Source of the DNA: Bacillota bacterium
Lineage (GTDB): Bacteria > Bacillota > Limnochordia > DTU087
Assembly (NCBI GenBank): GCA_012798695.1
Contig: JAAZMR010000007.1
Span: forward strand, 1 to 41,673
Length of the DNA: 41,673 bases
Direction of reading: 5' to 3'
Part shown: in pieces, positions 8,410 through 17,220 of the stretch
How positions within the stretch are numbered: the first letter of the stretch is position 1
Layout: the number at the start of each line of letters is the position of its first letter
The notes under the pieces: generated by a model
What the model saw: the letters and a program-made list of their open reading frames with translations, nothing else
What the model was told of the DNA's origin: nothing
Databases searched by the model: none
Position numbers and translations under genes: made by a program

Positions 8410-8982
8410 CTACTTCTTGTTAGTTAAGGCCATGCGGGTGATTTCCGCAGCCAATTTCGGTTCCAAATTGGTAAGAATATCTCCGGCTATTTCCGGATCC
8501 ATTTCCGCCAGAATAAAGGCAATCATCTCCGGTCGCAGTTGGCTCATAATCGCGGCTGCGTCCTTCCCCTTCATCTCCGCATAGATGGATCGCAATCGTT
8601 CAAGCTCCAGAAATCCTGCTCGGGCTGCTTCAATCTCTTGCCTTAGCTTGAGCAGCTGTTCTGTCTCATGATCCACTTCGCTCTTTTGTCGGGCAAGCTG
8701 CTTTTCTCTAGCTGCCAGGGCTTCTGTCCTGGCAGCTAGCTCCAACTCTCTTTGGACAAGTTCTCCCTTTTCTATCTCCAATGCGGCTAGCGCGTCTTCT
8801 ATTTCCTTCTCGACTGCCAACCCCGCATGGTATGTCTCTAGGTAAGGAGCCAATGCCGGTATGGTTTCCATACGCTGCACCACCATAGGCCTCAGATCGA
8901 TGACTCCTGTGGCGTTCAGCATGAAAGCAGCTAGAACGACAGCCATAAGCAAAACTATAATGGCGAGAATCCACTTTCTCAC
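8410..8982 (-). CDS. MotE/YlxF-like flagellar protein with MgtE-N-type domain
   Basis: This 190-residue protein has an N-terminal membrane helix (residues about 4-27), then a long coiled coil (about 55-130) rich in E, A, R and L. It ends in an MgtE-N-like helical domain with the stretches MKGKDAAAIMSQL, IAFILAEMDPEIAGDIL and LEPKLAAEITRM. This is the architecture of YlxF of Bacillus and of the MotE family, which act with stators or with the export apparatus. The start overlaps the fliJ end by 4 bases, and fliK follows, exactly where ylxF lies in the Bacillus fla/che operon. The biochemical role in this organism is inferred from family and position only. Confidence 0.85.
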   Translation of the reverse strand: MRKWILAIIVLLMAVVLAAFMLNATGVIDLRPMVVQRMETIPALAPYLETYHAGLAVEKEIEDALAALEIEKGELVQRELELAARTEALAAREKQLARQKSEVDHETEQLLKLRQEIEAARAGFLELERLRSIYAEMKGKDAAAIMSQLRPEMIAFILAEMDPEIAGDILTNLEPKLAAEITRMALTNKK

Positions 8983-9434
8983 GAAAAAGGCGCCTCCTGC
9001 CGAACAAATCTAGTTGCTGCCACGTCATCAAGCTCTCGCTGTTCCTTGCCCAAGACTTCCTCATGCCACTTGGCATACTCCTTCTCCCGCATTTTCTCTA
9101 GGATCTCACGTTTGCGGCGGGCAGCGAGAAACTCGTCTGTCTGACGTCTCACTGATATTTGCAGCTGATCAACAACAGCCTGTTGTCGGAATATCCCTTG
9201 GTCTAGTACTTCCAACCAGCGCTGATAGGCCTCCAACTCACCAATATCCAGCTCTCCGTGGTTTCTTTCCCGCCACTGAACTAGCTGCTGCTGCCGATGC
9301 TGCTTCTGTGCAGCAAGCTTCCTCCTAGCCTCAGCCTCTCGTGACTGAAGATGCCCTAGTTCCGCCGCGGCCTGCTGCTCGAGGCGTTCCCGAAGTTCAA
9401 GTAACTTCTGAAGAGAAAACTGAAAACGCACCAA
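8979..9434 (-). CDS. fliJ: Flagellar export chaperone-like protein FliJ
   Basis: FliJ is the small coiled-coil stalk that links the FliI ATPase ring to the export gate protein FlhA. The 151-residue protein begins FQFSLQKLLELRERLEQQAA, the typical FliJ opening. It is almost entirely alpha-helical with heptad-like spacing of leucines and many charged residues. The TTG at 9434 has AGGAGG 7 bases upstream; the adjacent GTG is an alternative. It follows fliI after about 30 bases and overlaps the next gene by 4 bases, so the two are probably coupled in translation. Confidence 0.9.
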   Translation of the reverse strand: MVRFQFSLQKLLELRERLEQQAAAELGHLQSREAEARRKLAAQKQHRQQQLVQWRERNHGELDIGELEAYQRWLEVLDQGIFRQQAVVDQLQISVRRQTDEFLAARRKREILEKMREKEYAKWHEEVLGKEQRELDDVAATRFVRQEAPFS

Positions 9435-9465
9435 GGCCTTTCCTCCTGCAAAAGCAAATCTCCAT

Positions 9466-10794
9466 CTACATATTGGTCAGCTCCAGGAGCTGTGAAAGCG
9501 CTGAATCCCAGGCCACACTCTCAGCAATATCTTGCTGTAGGAAGGCTTTGATCGGGTCTATCAAGCTGATAGACCGGTCTACCCGGGGGTTACTACCACT
9601 CCTATACGCCCCGATGTTGATCAAATCCTCCATTTCCTGGTATGTAGCGAGCATCTCCTTCACTTGGGTCGCCACTTGCTGATGCTCCCGAGAGACCACC
9701 TCGGGCATGACGCGGCTAACACTGGCCAAAATATCAATGGCTGGATAGTGCCCCCGATCTGCCAGTCTTCGGGTCAACACTATGTGCCCATCCAGAATCC
9801 CCCGCACTGTATCGGCCACTGGTTCATTCATGTCATCACCTTCGACCAATACTGTATAGAAAGCTGTAATGGTGCCCTCCTTGCCGGGGCCGGTACGTTC
9901 CAGAAGCTGAGGTAGTATAGCAAATACCGATGGCGGATATCCCCTAGTGGCTGGTGGCTCGCCCACGGCCAAACCAACTTCCCTTTGGGCCGTGGCAAAT
10001 CGAGTAACTGAGTCCATCAGGAAAAGCACGTCATAGCCCTGATCGCGAAAATACTCGGCCACCGCCGTAGCAGTATAAGCGCCCTTAAGCCGAATCAAGG
10101 CCGGCTGATCAGATGTAGCTACGATCACGACCGAACGAGCTAACCCATCTGGCCCCAAATCCCGCTCAATAAACTCTCTGACTTCGCGGCCCCGCTCCCC
10201 GACCAAAGCAATCACATTGATGTCAGCATTTGTATTACGAGCCATCATGCCTAGCAGGGTGCTTTTGCCTACACCACTACCAGAGAAAATCCCTAGGCGC
10301 TGTCCCCTCCCACAGGTCAATAGGCCATCGATTGCTCGCACACCGACAGACAGCGGTTCTCGAATTCGCTGCCGCTCCAAAGGCTCTGGTGGCCGATTAT
10401 ACAGCGGATACTGCTGCGCTCCGTCAAGCGGGCCTTGACCATCCATGGGCTGCCCTAAACCATCTAGTATCCTGCCCAGCAGGCTGTGCCCAACCTGTAC
10501 CACGAGCCGCTGCCGACTAGCCTCTACTAGACTGCCTGGACCTACCCCCGCTATATCTCCTAAAGGCATGAGAATCAGCCGCTGATCGCGAAAACCTACT
10601 ACCTCTGCCGGAACACCCTGTCCAGAGCCAGCGAATATGTGACAGATCTCTCCCAGATTAGCCCGGGGGCCGTTGGCTTCAATGGTAAGCCCAATCACTT
10701 GAGTTACCTCTCCGTATTCCATGACATCTTCACAACCCTTGATCCGAGCAAGATATTTGTCCAAGGGGAATTCATAGCCCGACTTCATTTTCAC
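9466..10794 (-). CDS. fliI: Flagellum-specific export ATPase FliI
   Basis: FliI is the ATPase of the flagellar type III secretion system and is related to the F1 beta subunit. The 442-residue length is normal. The Walker A loop SGSGVGKST lies at residues 171-179, and a Walker B strand DVLFLMDSVTRFA lies near 253-265. The family stretch GEPPATRGYPPSVFA is present. The GTG at 10794 overlaps the fliH stop; the ATG two codons later at 10788 is an equally reasonable start with GGTGAG 5 bases before it. Its place between fliH, its inhibitor, and fliJ, its stalk partner, supports the assignment. Confidence 0.97.
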   Translation of the reverse strand: MKMKSGYEFPLDKYLARIKGCEDVMEYGEVTQVIGLTIEANGPRANLGEICHIFAGSGQGVPAEVVGFRDQRLILMPLGDIAGVGPGSLVEASRQRLVVQVGHSLLGRILDGLGQPMDGQGPLDGAQQYPLYNRPPEPLERQRIREPLSVGVRAIDGLLTCGRGQRLGIFSGSGVGKSTLLGMMARNTNADINVIALVGERGREVREFIERDLGPDGLARSVVIVATSDQPALIRLKGAYTATAVAEYFRDQGYDVLFLMDSVTRFATAQREVGLAVGEPPATRGYPPSVFAILPQLLERTGPGKEGTITAFYTVLVEGDDMNEPVADTVRGILDGHIVLTRRLADRGHYPAIDILASVSRVMPEVVSREHQQVATQVKEMLATYQEMEDLINIGAYRSGSNPRVDRSISLIDPIKAFLQQDIAESVAWDSALSQLLELTNM

Positions 10795-11582
10795 TCACCA
10801 TCCAACAGCTGAAGCAGTGACTTACTCACATTGAGGAATCGGGTTTCCAGCCGGGCATCTACTCTCCCGAATGCGGTCTCCAGCAAACACCCTCCTGGTT
10901 CAACACTAGCATCCTCGATCAATTCCCAGCCGGCGCAACCACCATCGGCACCATGCCCTCCATGTTCGGCTAACTCCCCTAAGGACTCCAACACCAGCGG
11001 ATGTACGCGAATCACGATATGGTCTTCACTTTGCACCTGCTGGGTTACATCCCTGACGATATTCATTGTGACTTCAGGAGCTTCCTCAATCTTCTCTGAA
11101 ATGATCTTTTCAGCAATGGCGAGACTTAGTACCACGATATCTCTTTCGGCTTCAGCAATGGTATGGCTGCGTATCTTCTGGCATTCGCGAGCCATCTGTG
11201 CAATGGTCGCCATTTCCTCCTGCAGCTCAGCTTGGACCATGGCCTCAGCTTCGGCCCGCCCTGCAGCATAGCCATCGTCATACCCAGCACTACGGCCTGC
11301 TGCAAAGCCTGCTTTCTGAGCTTCGTCCCGTAAGCGCGCAGCTTGAGCTTCGGCGGCTGTTACCAAATCCACAACCCGCTCTTCGGCCTGACGAAGCAAG
11401 TCTGCAGCTCGGATGCGAGCTGTACGAATTACTGTCGCCGCATCAACAATGGCGGCTGCCGGATCCGGCTCACGGCTGTTGTTTGACTCTGGAGATAGAA
11501 GAGGTGGGCGACCGCTATGTTGATCACTATGGCTATTTCCGGTCAACAGTGGCCGAAAATTGGCCTTAATAATCTTAGACAA
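10791..11582 (-). CDS. fliH: Flagellar assembly protein FliH
   Basis: FliH binds FliI, restrains its ATPase and tethers it to the C-ring. The protein has a long helical N-terminal half rich in A, E and R with GxxxG-like repeats (AGRSAGYDDGYAAGRAEAEA). A C-terminal domain related to the V-ATPase E subunit follows (LSLAIAEKIISEKI, then HIVIRVHPLVLESL and GGCLLETAFGRVDARLETRF). The TTG at 11582, giving SKIIKANFRPL, has GGAGG 9 bases upstream and overlaps the fliG end. An ATG at 11591 abuts the ribosome site and is less likely. The frame opens further to 11681 but that part lies inside fliG and has no family resemblance. Confidence 0.9.
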   Translation of the reverse strand: MSKIIKANFRPLLTGNSHSDQHSGRPPLLSPESNNSREPDPAAAIVDAATVIRTARIRAADLLRQAEERVVDLVTAAEAQAARLRDEAQKAGFAAGRSAGYDDGYAAGRAEAEAMVQAELQEEMATIAQMARECQKIRSHTIAEAERDIVVLSLAIAEKIISEKIEEAPEVTMNIVRDVTQQVQSEDHIVIRVHPLVLESLGELAEHGGHGADGGCAGWELIEDASVEPGGCLLETAFGRVDARLETRFLNVSKSLLQLLDGE

Positions 11583-12588
11583 TAATCTCATCCTCCCCGC
11601 CCCGAGATATGATGATCTCTCCGGTCTCTTCCAGACGTCGAATCGTAGAAACCACTCTTTGCTGGGCTTCCTCCACATCACGCAACCTTACCGGGCCCAT
11701 GTATTCAATATCTTCCTTTAGCATGTCACCGGCTCGTTTGGACATGTTCTTGTAGATACGGCTGGAGACTTCTTCACTTGCAGTTTTCAAGGCCAAGGCC
11801 CAGTCTCTCGTATCCACTTCCCGGATTACCTGCTGTATAGCCCGATCATCAAGTTTCACAATATCCTCAAACATGAACATCCGTTTGCGGATTTCATCTG
11901 CCAGCTCCGGATCTTCTTCTTCCAAGGTATCCATGATCGTTCTTTCAGTCACTCTATCCACACGGTTTAGCACTTCTACCGTTGCCTCAACACCACCCGC
12001 CGCGGTAAAGTCTTGAATCATGAAAGAAGAGAGCTTCCGTTCCAAGGTACCCTCGATCTCTCCCAGCACATCGGGACTTGTGCGGTCTAGGGTTGCCAAA
12101 CGGCGGGCAACATCGGCTTGCCGTTCCGCGGGCAGGGCCGAAAGAATAATTCCTGCTTGCTCTGGCTGTAGGTAAGCCATAATCAGAGCTATGGTCTGGG
12201 GATGCTCATTTTGAATGAAGTTTAGCAATTGTGCAGGGTCAGCCTTGCGGGCAAAATCAAAGGGCCGCACTTGCAGCGAGGCCGTCAACCTAGTAATCAC
12301 TTCATGAGCACGCTCTTCCCCTAATGCCTTCTCCAATACCTCTTTGGCGTAATCGATACCACCTTGAGATATGTACTCACTGGCAAGGCACAATTCATGA
12401 AACTCAGACATGATGGCATCCTTGTATTCAGGCTCTACCCGCGGCAGAGCCGCTATTTCTAAAGTCAGGTCTTCAATTTCATCTTCTCTAAGATGACGAA
12501 ATACCCGGGCGGATACATCTGGACCCAATGTGATAAGCAAGATAGCTGCCTTTTGCTTTCCTGTCAGTTCAGAGAATCTCATTGACAT
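11575..12588 (-). CDS. fliG: Flagellar motor switch protein FliG
   Basis: FliG is the rotor protein that interacts with MotA and is mounted on the FliF ring. The family landmarks are all present: an N-terminal LTGKQKAAILLITLG block, the EHPQTIALIMAYL motif of the middle domain, and MFMFEDIVKLDDRAIQQVI. The C-terminal torque helix region contains the charged residues that face the stator (RAGDMLKEDIEYMGPVRLRD). The ATG at 12588 is chosen because GGAG lies 9 bases before it; the ATG two codons later also fits. Length is about 337 residues, normal for FliG. It follows fliF as in almost all flagellar operons. Confidence 0.97.
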   Translation of the reverse strand: MSMRFSELTGKQKAAILLITLGPDVSARVFRHLREDEIEDLTLEIAALPRVEPEYKDAIMSEFHELCLASEYISQGGIDYAKEVLEKALGEERAHEVITRLTASLQVRPFDFARKADPAQLLNFIQNEHPQTIALIMAYLQPEQAGIILSALPAERQADVARRLATLDRTSPDVLGEIEGTLERKLSSFMIQDFTAAGGVEATVEVLNRVDRVTERTIMDTLEEEDPELADEIRKRMFMFEDIVKLDDRAIQQVIREVDTRDWALALKTASEEVSSRIYKNMSKRAGDMLKEDIEYMGPVRLRDVEEAQQRVVSTIRRLEETGEIIISRGGEDEIIV

Positions 12589-12674
12589 GCCTCTGGGCTC
12601 CAATCCTCGAGCACGGCTTTTGGAGTTCTGCCCTCTTCCCCCTTCTATCTAGTACCGCATCACACAGTTACGTA

Positions 12675-14228
12675 CTATTCCTCGGCCATCCATGCCCGAA
12701 TCAATCTCGCCAAGCCTTCTGGGTCTTCACCCGCCATGCGCTCTATCTCACGTCTCACCCGCAGACGGCGCTCTTCCTCCGGTGATAGCGGCCTTTCCAC
12801 GATTTCCTCTTCCTCTTCAGCCAATGTATCGGCAGGTGGCAGCGGCTCTTCTACGGGTACGGGTTGCCTTGCCCGCCGCCCTATGATGAAGAGCAACAGC
12901 AATAAGGCTGTCGCAACCAGCAAGACCAGCTTCCAGTCCCAACCCCTAGCCCTCACTAATCCTTCCGGTGCTCTGACAGGGGTGTCCCAATCAGCCGCGA
13001 AAGGCATACTTTCCACTTGTACCACATCTCCCCGTTCCGGCTGCAATCCTGCCGCAGAAGACACCATAGCTAACAGTTTCTCTTTCGCATCTTCGGCTAG
13101 TTCGCCATCAACCCAGACGGCCACTGATAGATTCTTTACCTCACCGGGAGCCTTCACTCGGTATTTCTCACTGACACTGATCTCGTAATTGCGAGTTACT
13201 TCTTCTTTTTCATACTCTGACTCCCCGGTGCCCACTGGAGCTGTATATCCCGGTACATTAGAGGTTACGCCTGGGACTCCGCCCCCTCCGGTACCCCGGT
13301 ACATTTCACTGCGGGTTTCCTCACTAATGACTACACCCTTACTGCCCACCACGGGTTCACTACGCTTTTCTCGCAGTTCTTCATAGTTGAAATCCAGGCT
13401 GGCCTTTACTCGCACAACTACCCGGCCGAGCCCGAACACTCGCTCTAACATAGCTTGAATACTGCGTTCTACAGCATTGGCGTAATTGCGCTCAATCTCC
13501 AGTTGCTGCAATACTTGCCCACTATTTACGACTCCCGAAGTCGATGTTAGGCGATCGGACAGCACATTACCACGATTATCTATGATTGTTACATTCTCCG
13601 GGAGCAATCCCTCAACACTGCTGGCTACCAGATGTGCTATACCCCGAATTTGGTTTTCCTGCAAAGTATGGGTCTGTTTCAATACTAAAAAAACCGAAGC
13701 GGTGGCTGGGTTCTGGGCTTCGATGAATAGACTGTTTTCAGGCAAGACTATATGTACCCGAGCATTATCAATGGCTTCCAGGCCCATAAGTGTCCGGGTC
13801 AGTTCACCCTGGAGAGCCCGTAGGAGCCGGATGCGCCGGTCAAAATCAGTCTCAGTTAGGGATGTGTGATCCCAAAGTTCCAGGCCGACAACACCTCCAC
13901 GGGGCACGCCTTCACTGGCCAGCTGCATTCTCACCTCGTGTACCTTTGCTTGGGGGACCAGGACAGCACTGCCTTGCTGGCCAATCTGATAGGGAATACC
14001 CTGGTCCTTTAAGAATTCGATAACCTCTGCCGCATCTTCGGTCTGCATTTTTGTGAAAACCGGAACATAATCAACACTAGTCATGCGTACGATTCCAAAG
14101 ATGAGGAACAGAAGGACTCCTCCCGTTAGGCCGAGTACCAGCCAGCGGCGAGGCTTATCCATCCCCCGCCAAATGTCGGACACCTGCTGCCTCAGATGCG
14201 AGAAAAACTCGTTCACACACGCCACCAT
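12675..14228 (-). CDS. fliF: Flagellar MS-ring protein FliF
   Basis: FliF forms the MS-ring, the membrane base on which the rotor and export apparatus assemble. The product of about 517 residues has a first membrane helix near residue 30 (WLVLGLTGGVLLFLIFGIV) and a second near residue 440 (LVLLVATALLLLLFII). Between them are the PrgK/EscJ-like ring-building motifs (GIPYQIG, LQGELTRTLMGLEAIDNARV, HIVLPENSLF, NYEISVSEKY). The acidic C-terminus binds FliG. The start is uncertain: ATG 14228 is used, and TTG 14252 or a GTG four codons after 14228 are possible, because the ribosome site is diffuse. Neighbours are fliE and fliG. Confidence 0.95.
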   Translation of the reverse strand: MVACVNEFFSHLRQQVSDIWRGMDKPRRWLVLGLTGGVLLFLIFGIVRMTSVDYVPVFTKMQTEDAAEVIEFLKDQGIPYQIGQQGSAVLVPQAKVHEVRMQLASEGVPRGGVVGLELWDHTSLTETDFDRRIRLLRALQGELTRTLMGLEAIDNARVHIVLPENSLFIEAQNPATASVFLVLKQTHTLQENQIRGIAHLVASSVEGLLPENVTIIDNRGNVLSDRLTSTSGVVNSGQVLQQLEIERNYANAVERSIQAMLERVFGLGRVVVRVKASLDFNYEELREKRSEPVVGSKGVVISEETRSEMYRGTGGGGVPGVTSNVPGYTAPVGTGESEYEKEEVTRNYEISVSEKYRVKAPGEVKNLSVAVWVDGELAEDAKEKLLAMVSSAAGLQPERGDVVQVESMPFAADWDTPVRAPEGLVRARGWDWKLVLLVATALLLLLFIIGRRARQPVPVEEPLPPADTLAEEEEEIVERPLSPEEERRLRVRREIERMAGEDPEGLARLIRAWMAEE

Positions 14229-14279
14229 CCCTATCGTACCAGCCCCTACCAAGTGGGGCTGCAGTCATCATGAGCCGCA

Positions 14280-14576
14280 CTAAATCTGCATCCGCATGAT
14301 CTCCTGATACGCCTCCACCAACTTGTTGCGAATGGAAACGGTCAAGTCCAGGGCCAGACGTGCTTTTTCTGCTGCTAATATCACATCATGGATTTCCACC
14401 GAGGCATGCCCGCCAATAAAGGCTTCAGTCAGCTGATCTGCCTCTTCTTGCAGGGCATCGACTGAAAGCAGTGTTTTCTCCAAAATCCTGGAAAAACCCG
14501 GGTGCCCTTGTTTCTGCATAGAATCCAAACCCGATGGGGCGAGTGGCAACTGACTTGTTATGGCCGAAACTTTCAT
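14280..14576 (-). CDS. fliE: Flagellar hook-basal body complex protein FliE
   Basis: FliE is the adaptor between the MS-ring/export gate and the rod. The 98-residue protein contains the typical FliE helix pair: LTEAFIGGHASVEIHDVILA, then AEKARLALDLTVSIRNKLVE and YQEIMRMQI at the end. The ATG at 14576 is preceded by AGGGGTGG and gives the normal family length. The frame remains open to 14621 without support. It lies between flgC and fliF, the conserved position. Confidence 0.95.
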   Translation of the reverse strand: MKVSAITSQLPLAPSGLDSMQKQGHPGFSRILEKTLLSVDALQEEADQLTEAFIGGHASVEIHDVILAAEKARLALDLTVSIRNKLVEAYQEIMRMQI

Positions 14577-14639
14577 CTCTACCACCCCTACGCTCTGACG
14601 TGACTCGACATTAAGCACCAATAAATACCATCTTCACCC

Positions 14640-15062
14640 TTAACCACGACCGATTTCCAGGGCTTTGAGTGCCATATTCCGCGAAGAATTGATGACAGTG
14701 ATATTTGCCTCATAAGCCCGAGTGGCGGTGATTAGATCTACCATTTCTGTTACAACATTGACATTGGGATACTCAACATAGCCTTCTGGATCAGCATCTG
14801 GGTGTCCTGGCTCATAGGCCCGCCTTCCTGGCGACAGATCCGCATGAATCCCGACAACCCGTACTCCGCCTCCCCGAAAACCGGCTCTTGTCGGCTGTCC
14901 TTCTACCCGGGTAGCAAACACGGGAACCTGGCGTTGATACGAGCCCCCCGCTTCAGTGCGTGTACTATTGGCATTTGCTAAGTTGTTCGCAATGGTATCC
15001 ATTCTCAGCCGCTCAGCGGTAAGTGCAGAACCGCTGATCCTCAAAGTCTGGAAGAAGCTCAT
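14640..15062 (-). CDS. flgC: Flagellar basal-body rod protein FlgC
   Basis: FlgC is one of the proximal rod proteins exported during basal body assembly. The 140-residue protein has the N-terminal rod signature SGSALTAERLRMDTIANNLA followed by NANST. The FlgC C-terminal block VEYPNVNVVTEMVDLITATR then AYEANITVINSSRNMALKAL is also present. The ATG has GGGAGG upstream. It follows flgB after about 30 bases. Confidence 0.97.
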   Translation of the reverse strand: MSFFQTLRISGSALTAERLRMDTIANNLANANSTRTEAGGSYQRQVPVFATRVEGQPTRAGFRGGGVRVVGIHADLSPGRRAYEPGHPDADPEGYVEYPNVNVVTEMVDLITATRAYEANITVINSSRNMALKALEIGRG

Positions 15063-15091
15063 GCAATCCCTCCCATCCAGTTAAATCCATG

Positions 15092-15505
15092 TCATCCAAC
15101 TCTCTCGCTGATCACTGTTCTCAGCTGTCTTATCTGCCTGGTAAGCTGCTCTGCTAGAACCTGATAGCGGACAGCTGTCTCCGTAAGAGCAACCATCTCT
15201 TGCTCAATGTCCACATTATTACCATCATACCGCATGGTGGAAGTATTGTCTGTGACAATACGGGGGGTCGCCTCGCTTCCCCCACCCCCGAGATGACGGG
15301 CATGGGTCTTGCGCACCGTAACCGAATTACCCTTTCTCTCCAGCTCACTCGTTAGATGAGCCGCGAAGTCCACATCCTGTCGTTTGTATGCAGGTGTATT
15401 TGCATTAGCATAATTATGAGCCCTAACCTGAAACCTCAGACTTTCCGCACTGAGGGCTTTGTGCAGCAAGTTACCCGTTCTTCCTAAAAGGTTTAACCCC
15501 GCCAC
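15092..15505 (-). CDS. flgB: Flagellar basal-body rod protein FlgB
   Basis: FlgB is a proximal rod protein and here the first gene of the flagellar operon. The protein shows LHKALSAESLRFQVRAHNYA and NANTPAYKRQDVDF in the N-terminal part. The C-terminal FlgB block NNVDIEQEMVALTETAVRYQ is followed by a leucine-rich helix. The GTG at 15505 is preferred, giving AGLNLLGRT after the initiator Met and 137 residues. AGAGGAGGG lies 6 bases upstream, whereas the ATG at 15511 touches that ribosome site. The leader in front of it carries a cyclic-di-GMP riboswitch and a terminator, so this gene and all those downstream are expected to respond to that second messenger. Confidence 0.95.
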   Translation of the reverse strand: MAGLNLLGRTGNLLHKALSAESLRFQVRAHNYANANTPAYKRQDVDFAAHLTSELERKGNSVTVRKTHARHLGGGGSEATPRIVTDNTSTMRYDGNNVDIEQEMVALTETAVRYQVLAEQLTRQIRQLRTVISERVG

Positions 15506-15552
15506 TGCCATCCCTCCTCTCATCCAAGGACATGCAAGTTTATGCCTACCAT

Positions 15553-15600
15553 AAAAACGGGATTTAGGTCAATTACCAAAACCGCTAGACCCAAACCCCG
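15553..15600 (-). terminator. Rho-independent terminator of the riboswitch expression platform
   Basis: On the coding strand the arm CGGGGTTTGGGTC (15600-15588) pairs with GACCTAAATCCCG (15570-15558), a 13-base-pair stem with two G-U wobbles and a 17-base loop. TTTTTAT follows immediately (from 15557). This is a complete intrinsic terminator placed after the aptamer and about 50 bases before flgB. Its formation would stop transcription ahead of the flagellar operon. Confidence 0.85.
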
Positions 15601-15621
15601 ACAACAATCTCCCCAGGTCTA
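15586..15621 (-). promoter_or_regulatory. Antiterminator of the flagellar leader
   Basis: TAGACC (15621-15616) can pair with GGTCTA (15591-15586). The first arm shares three bases with the 3' strand of the aptamer closing stem (15624-15619). The second arm shares four bases (15588-15591) with the terminator 5' arm. The two folds therefore exclude each other. Ligand-bound aptamer should hold the first arm and let the terminator form. The pairing is seen in the sequence; the switching direction is inferred. Confidence 0.65.
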
Positions 15622-15710
15622 TTGGCAGTCCGGCTACCCTAGCCACTTTGGCAGCTTTAGGTCCGCAACTTTGCGTCTCCACCTTTCGATGGATTTGCCC
15701 TTGGCAATAG
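15619..15710 (-). ncRNA. Cyclic-di-GMP class I (GEMM-I) riboswitch aptamer
   Basis: The leader between hslU and flgB matches the GEMM-I pattern. The closing stem is CTATTG (15710-15705) with CAATAG (15624-15619). Then comes GGGCAAA and a short stem TCCATC/GGTGGA closed by a GAAA tetraloop, followed by the hallmark GACGCAAAG. A second stem contains CCTAAAG on one side and TAGGG on the other, resembling the tetraloop receptor, and GTAGCCGGACTGCC closes the fold. All hallmark segments appear in the correct order and spacing. GEMM-I RNAs bind cyclic-di-GMP and in Clostridioides difficile one precedes flgB. The G-rich GGGCAAA suits cyclic-di-GMP rather than the cGAMP-binding variant, but that needs testing. 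Confidence 0.92.
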
Positions 15711-15806
15711 TCTATAGGTAGTCTTTTCCACATACTCATATGAATTCCTGCTTTAGGCCCCTCTCTTTGTCCATAATTCCAAGAAATGCGGCCGGTAAGG
15801 TCCACT

Positions 15807-17201
15807 TTACAAAATGAAGCGACTCAAATCTCGGTCTTCCACTATGTCAGACAATCGTTCGTTCACATATTCCTGATCAATCACAAAACTCGCACCCGGT
15901 TTCTCGGGAGCCTCAAAGGAGATTTCCTCCAACACTCGCTCCAAAACAGTGTGTAAGCGACGAGCCCCGATATTCTCCGTAGTCTCGTTTACCAAAACCG
16001 CTAAGGCTGCTAGTTCGTCGATGGCGTCTTCGGTAAAGGTCAGGCTGATATTTTCGGTCTCCAATAGAGCAATATACTGCTTAACCAGCGCATTTTCCGG
16101 TTCAGTCAAGATCCGGCGAAAGTCGGATTCGGTCAGGCTAGCAAGTTCCACCCTAATGGGAAACCTTCCCTGCAATTCAGGAATCAGGTCAGAGGGTTTG
16201 CTGTTATGAAAGGCCCCGGCTGCAATAAAGAGCATGTGCTCTGTCTTCACTGGGCCGTACTTCGTCATTACCGTGGAGCCCTCAACGATCGGAAGAATGT
16301 CCCGTTGTACTCCCTCTCGGGACACATCAGGCCCATAGCCCCCCTCTTTGGCCACGACCTTATCGATCTCGTCCAGGAAAATAATCCCATCATTCTCTGC
16401 CCGAGAAATGGCCTCTGCTTGCACCTCATCCATGTTGATCAACTTCTGAGCTTCCTCTTGCTGCAACAATCGCCGAGCTTCCCGGATCGTCACCTTGCGC
16501 TTTTTCTTCCGCTTGGGAAGCATGCCGCCAAACATGTCCTGAAGATTAATACCCATTTCCTCCATACCGGAACCACTAAAAACCTCCAGCATCGGGGGAG
16601 CGTTGTCTTCAATCTCGATCTCCACTAGGCTATCCTCAAGTTCTCCTGCCTTGAGGCGCTTGCGCACATCAGCCCTCTCTTGACGAATCCGCTCTATATC
16701 TGATGCCTGAATCGCTTTTTCATCCTGGTCTGGCCTGTGCCCGCCAAACAGCATCTCCAGCGGATTAAAAGCATGCTCTCTGCGGGGCAGCGGTACTAGG
16801 ATATCGACCAGGCGATCCTCTACTCCCCTGGCTGCCGGGGCCTCTACCTCAGACATGCGAACCGCCTTTACCATTCGAATACTAGTCTCCACCAGGTCAC
16901 GAACCATTGATTCCACATCTCGCCCGACATAGCCAACCTCAGTGAATTTCGTTGCTTCCACTTTTACAAACGGAGCCTCAGCCAGGCGAGCTAAGCGTCT
17001 TGCTATCTCTGTCTTCCCAACACCGGTAGGCCCAATCATCAAAATGTTTTTAGGCAACAATTCTTGGCGCAGATCCTCGGGCAGGTGATGACGTCGATAG
17101 CGGTTGCGCAAAGCGATGGCAACTGCTCTTTTGGCCTCATCCTGGCCAATAATGTACTTATCTAGTTCTGCGACTATTTCCCGTGGTGTTAGCACAGACA
17201 T
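15807..17201 (-). CDS. hslU: ATP-dependent protease ATPase subunit HslU (ClpY)
   Basis: HslU is the AAA+ unfoldase that feeds substrates to the HslV peptidase. The 464-residue length is normal. Walker [10 protein letters not shown] lies at residues 57-65, followed by the HslU-specific [20 protein letters not shown]. An inserted I-domain (about 110-240) is followed by Walker B with IIFLDEIDK, and the sensor and C-terminal helices end in LSRFIL, the docking tail for HslV. The ATG has GGGAGGGTGA upstream. It follows hslV by about 20 bases. In Bacillus codY comes next; here the flagellar riboswitch leader does. Confidence 0.97.
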   Translation of the reverse strand: MSVLTPREIVAELDKYIIGQDEAKRAVAIALRNRYRRHHLPEDLRQELLPKNILMIGPTGVGKTEIARRLARLAEAPFVKVEATKFTEVGYVGRDVESMVRDLVETSIRMVKAVRMSEVEAPAARGVEDRLVDILVPLPRREHAFNPLEMLFGGHRPDQDEKAIQASDIERIRQERADVRKRLKAGELEDSLVEIEIEDNAPPMLEVFSGSGMEEMGINLQDMFGGMLPKRKKKRKVTIREARRLLQQEEAQKLINMDEVQAEAISRAENDGIIFLDEIDKVVAKEGGYGPDVSREGVQRDILPIVEGSTVMTKYGPVKTEHMLFIAAGAFHNSKPSDLIPELQGRFPIRVELASLTESDFRRILTEPENALVKQYIALLETENISLTFTEDAIDELAALAVLVNETTENIGARRLHTVLERVLEEISFEAPEKPGASFVIDQEYVNERLSDIVEDRDLSRFIL

Positions 17202-17220
17202 GCTGTCACCCTCCCATTGG

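Noticed and set aside
15569-15805. Open frame of 78 codons between hslU and flgB on the minus strand
   Set aside because: It coincides with the GEMM-I aptamer and terminator, has no family resemblance and no convincing ribosome site.
15711-15806. SigD-type flagellar promoter (TAAA with a downstream GCCGATAA-like box) ahead of the riboswitch
   Set aside because: A TAAA is present but no acceptable -10 element occurs at 14-16 bases, and SigA-type boxes are also poor.
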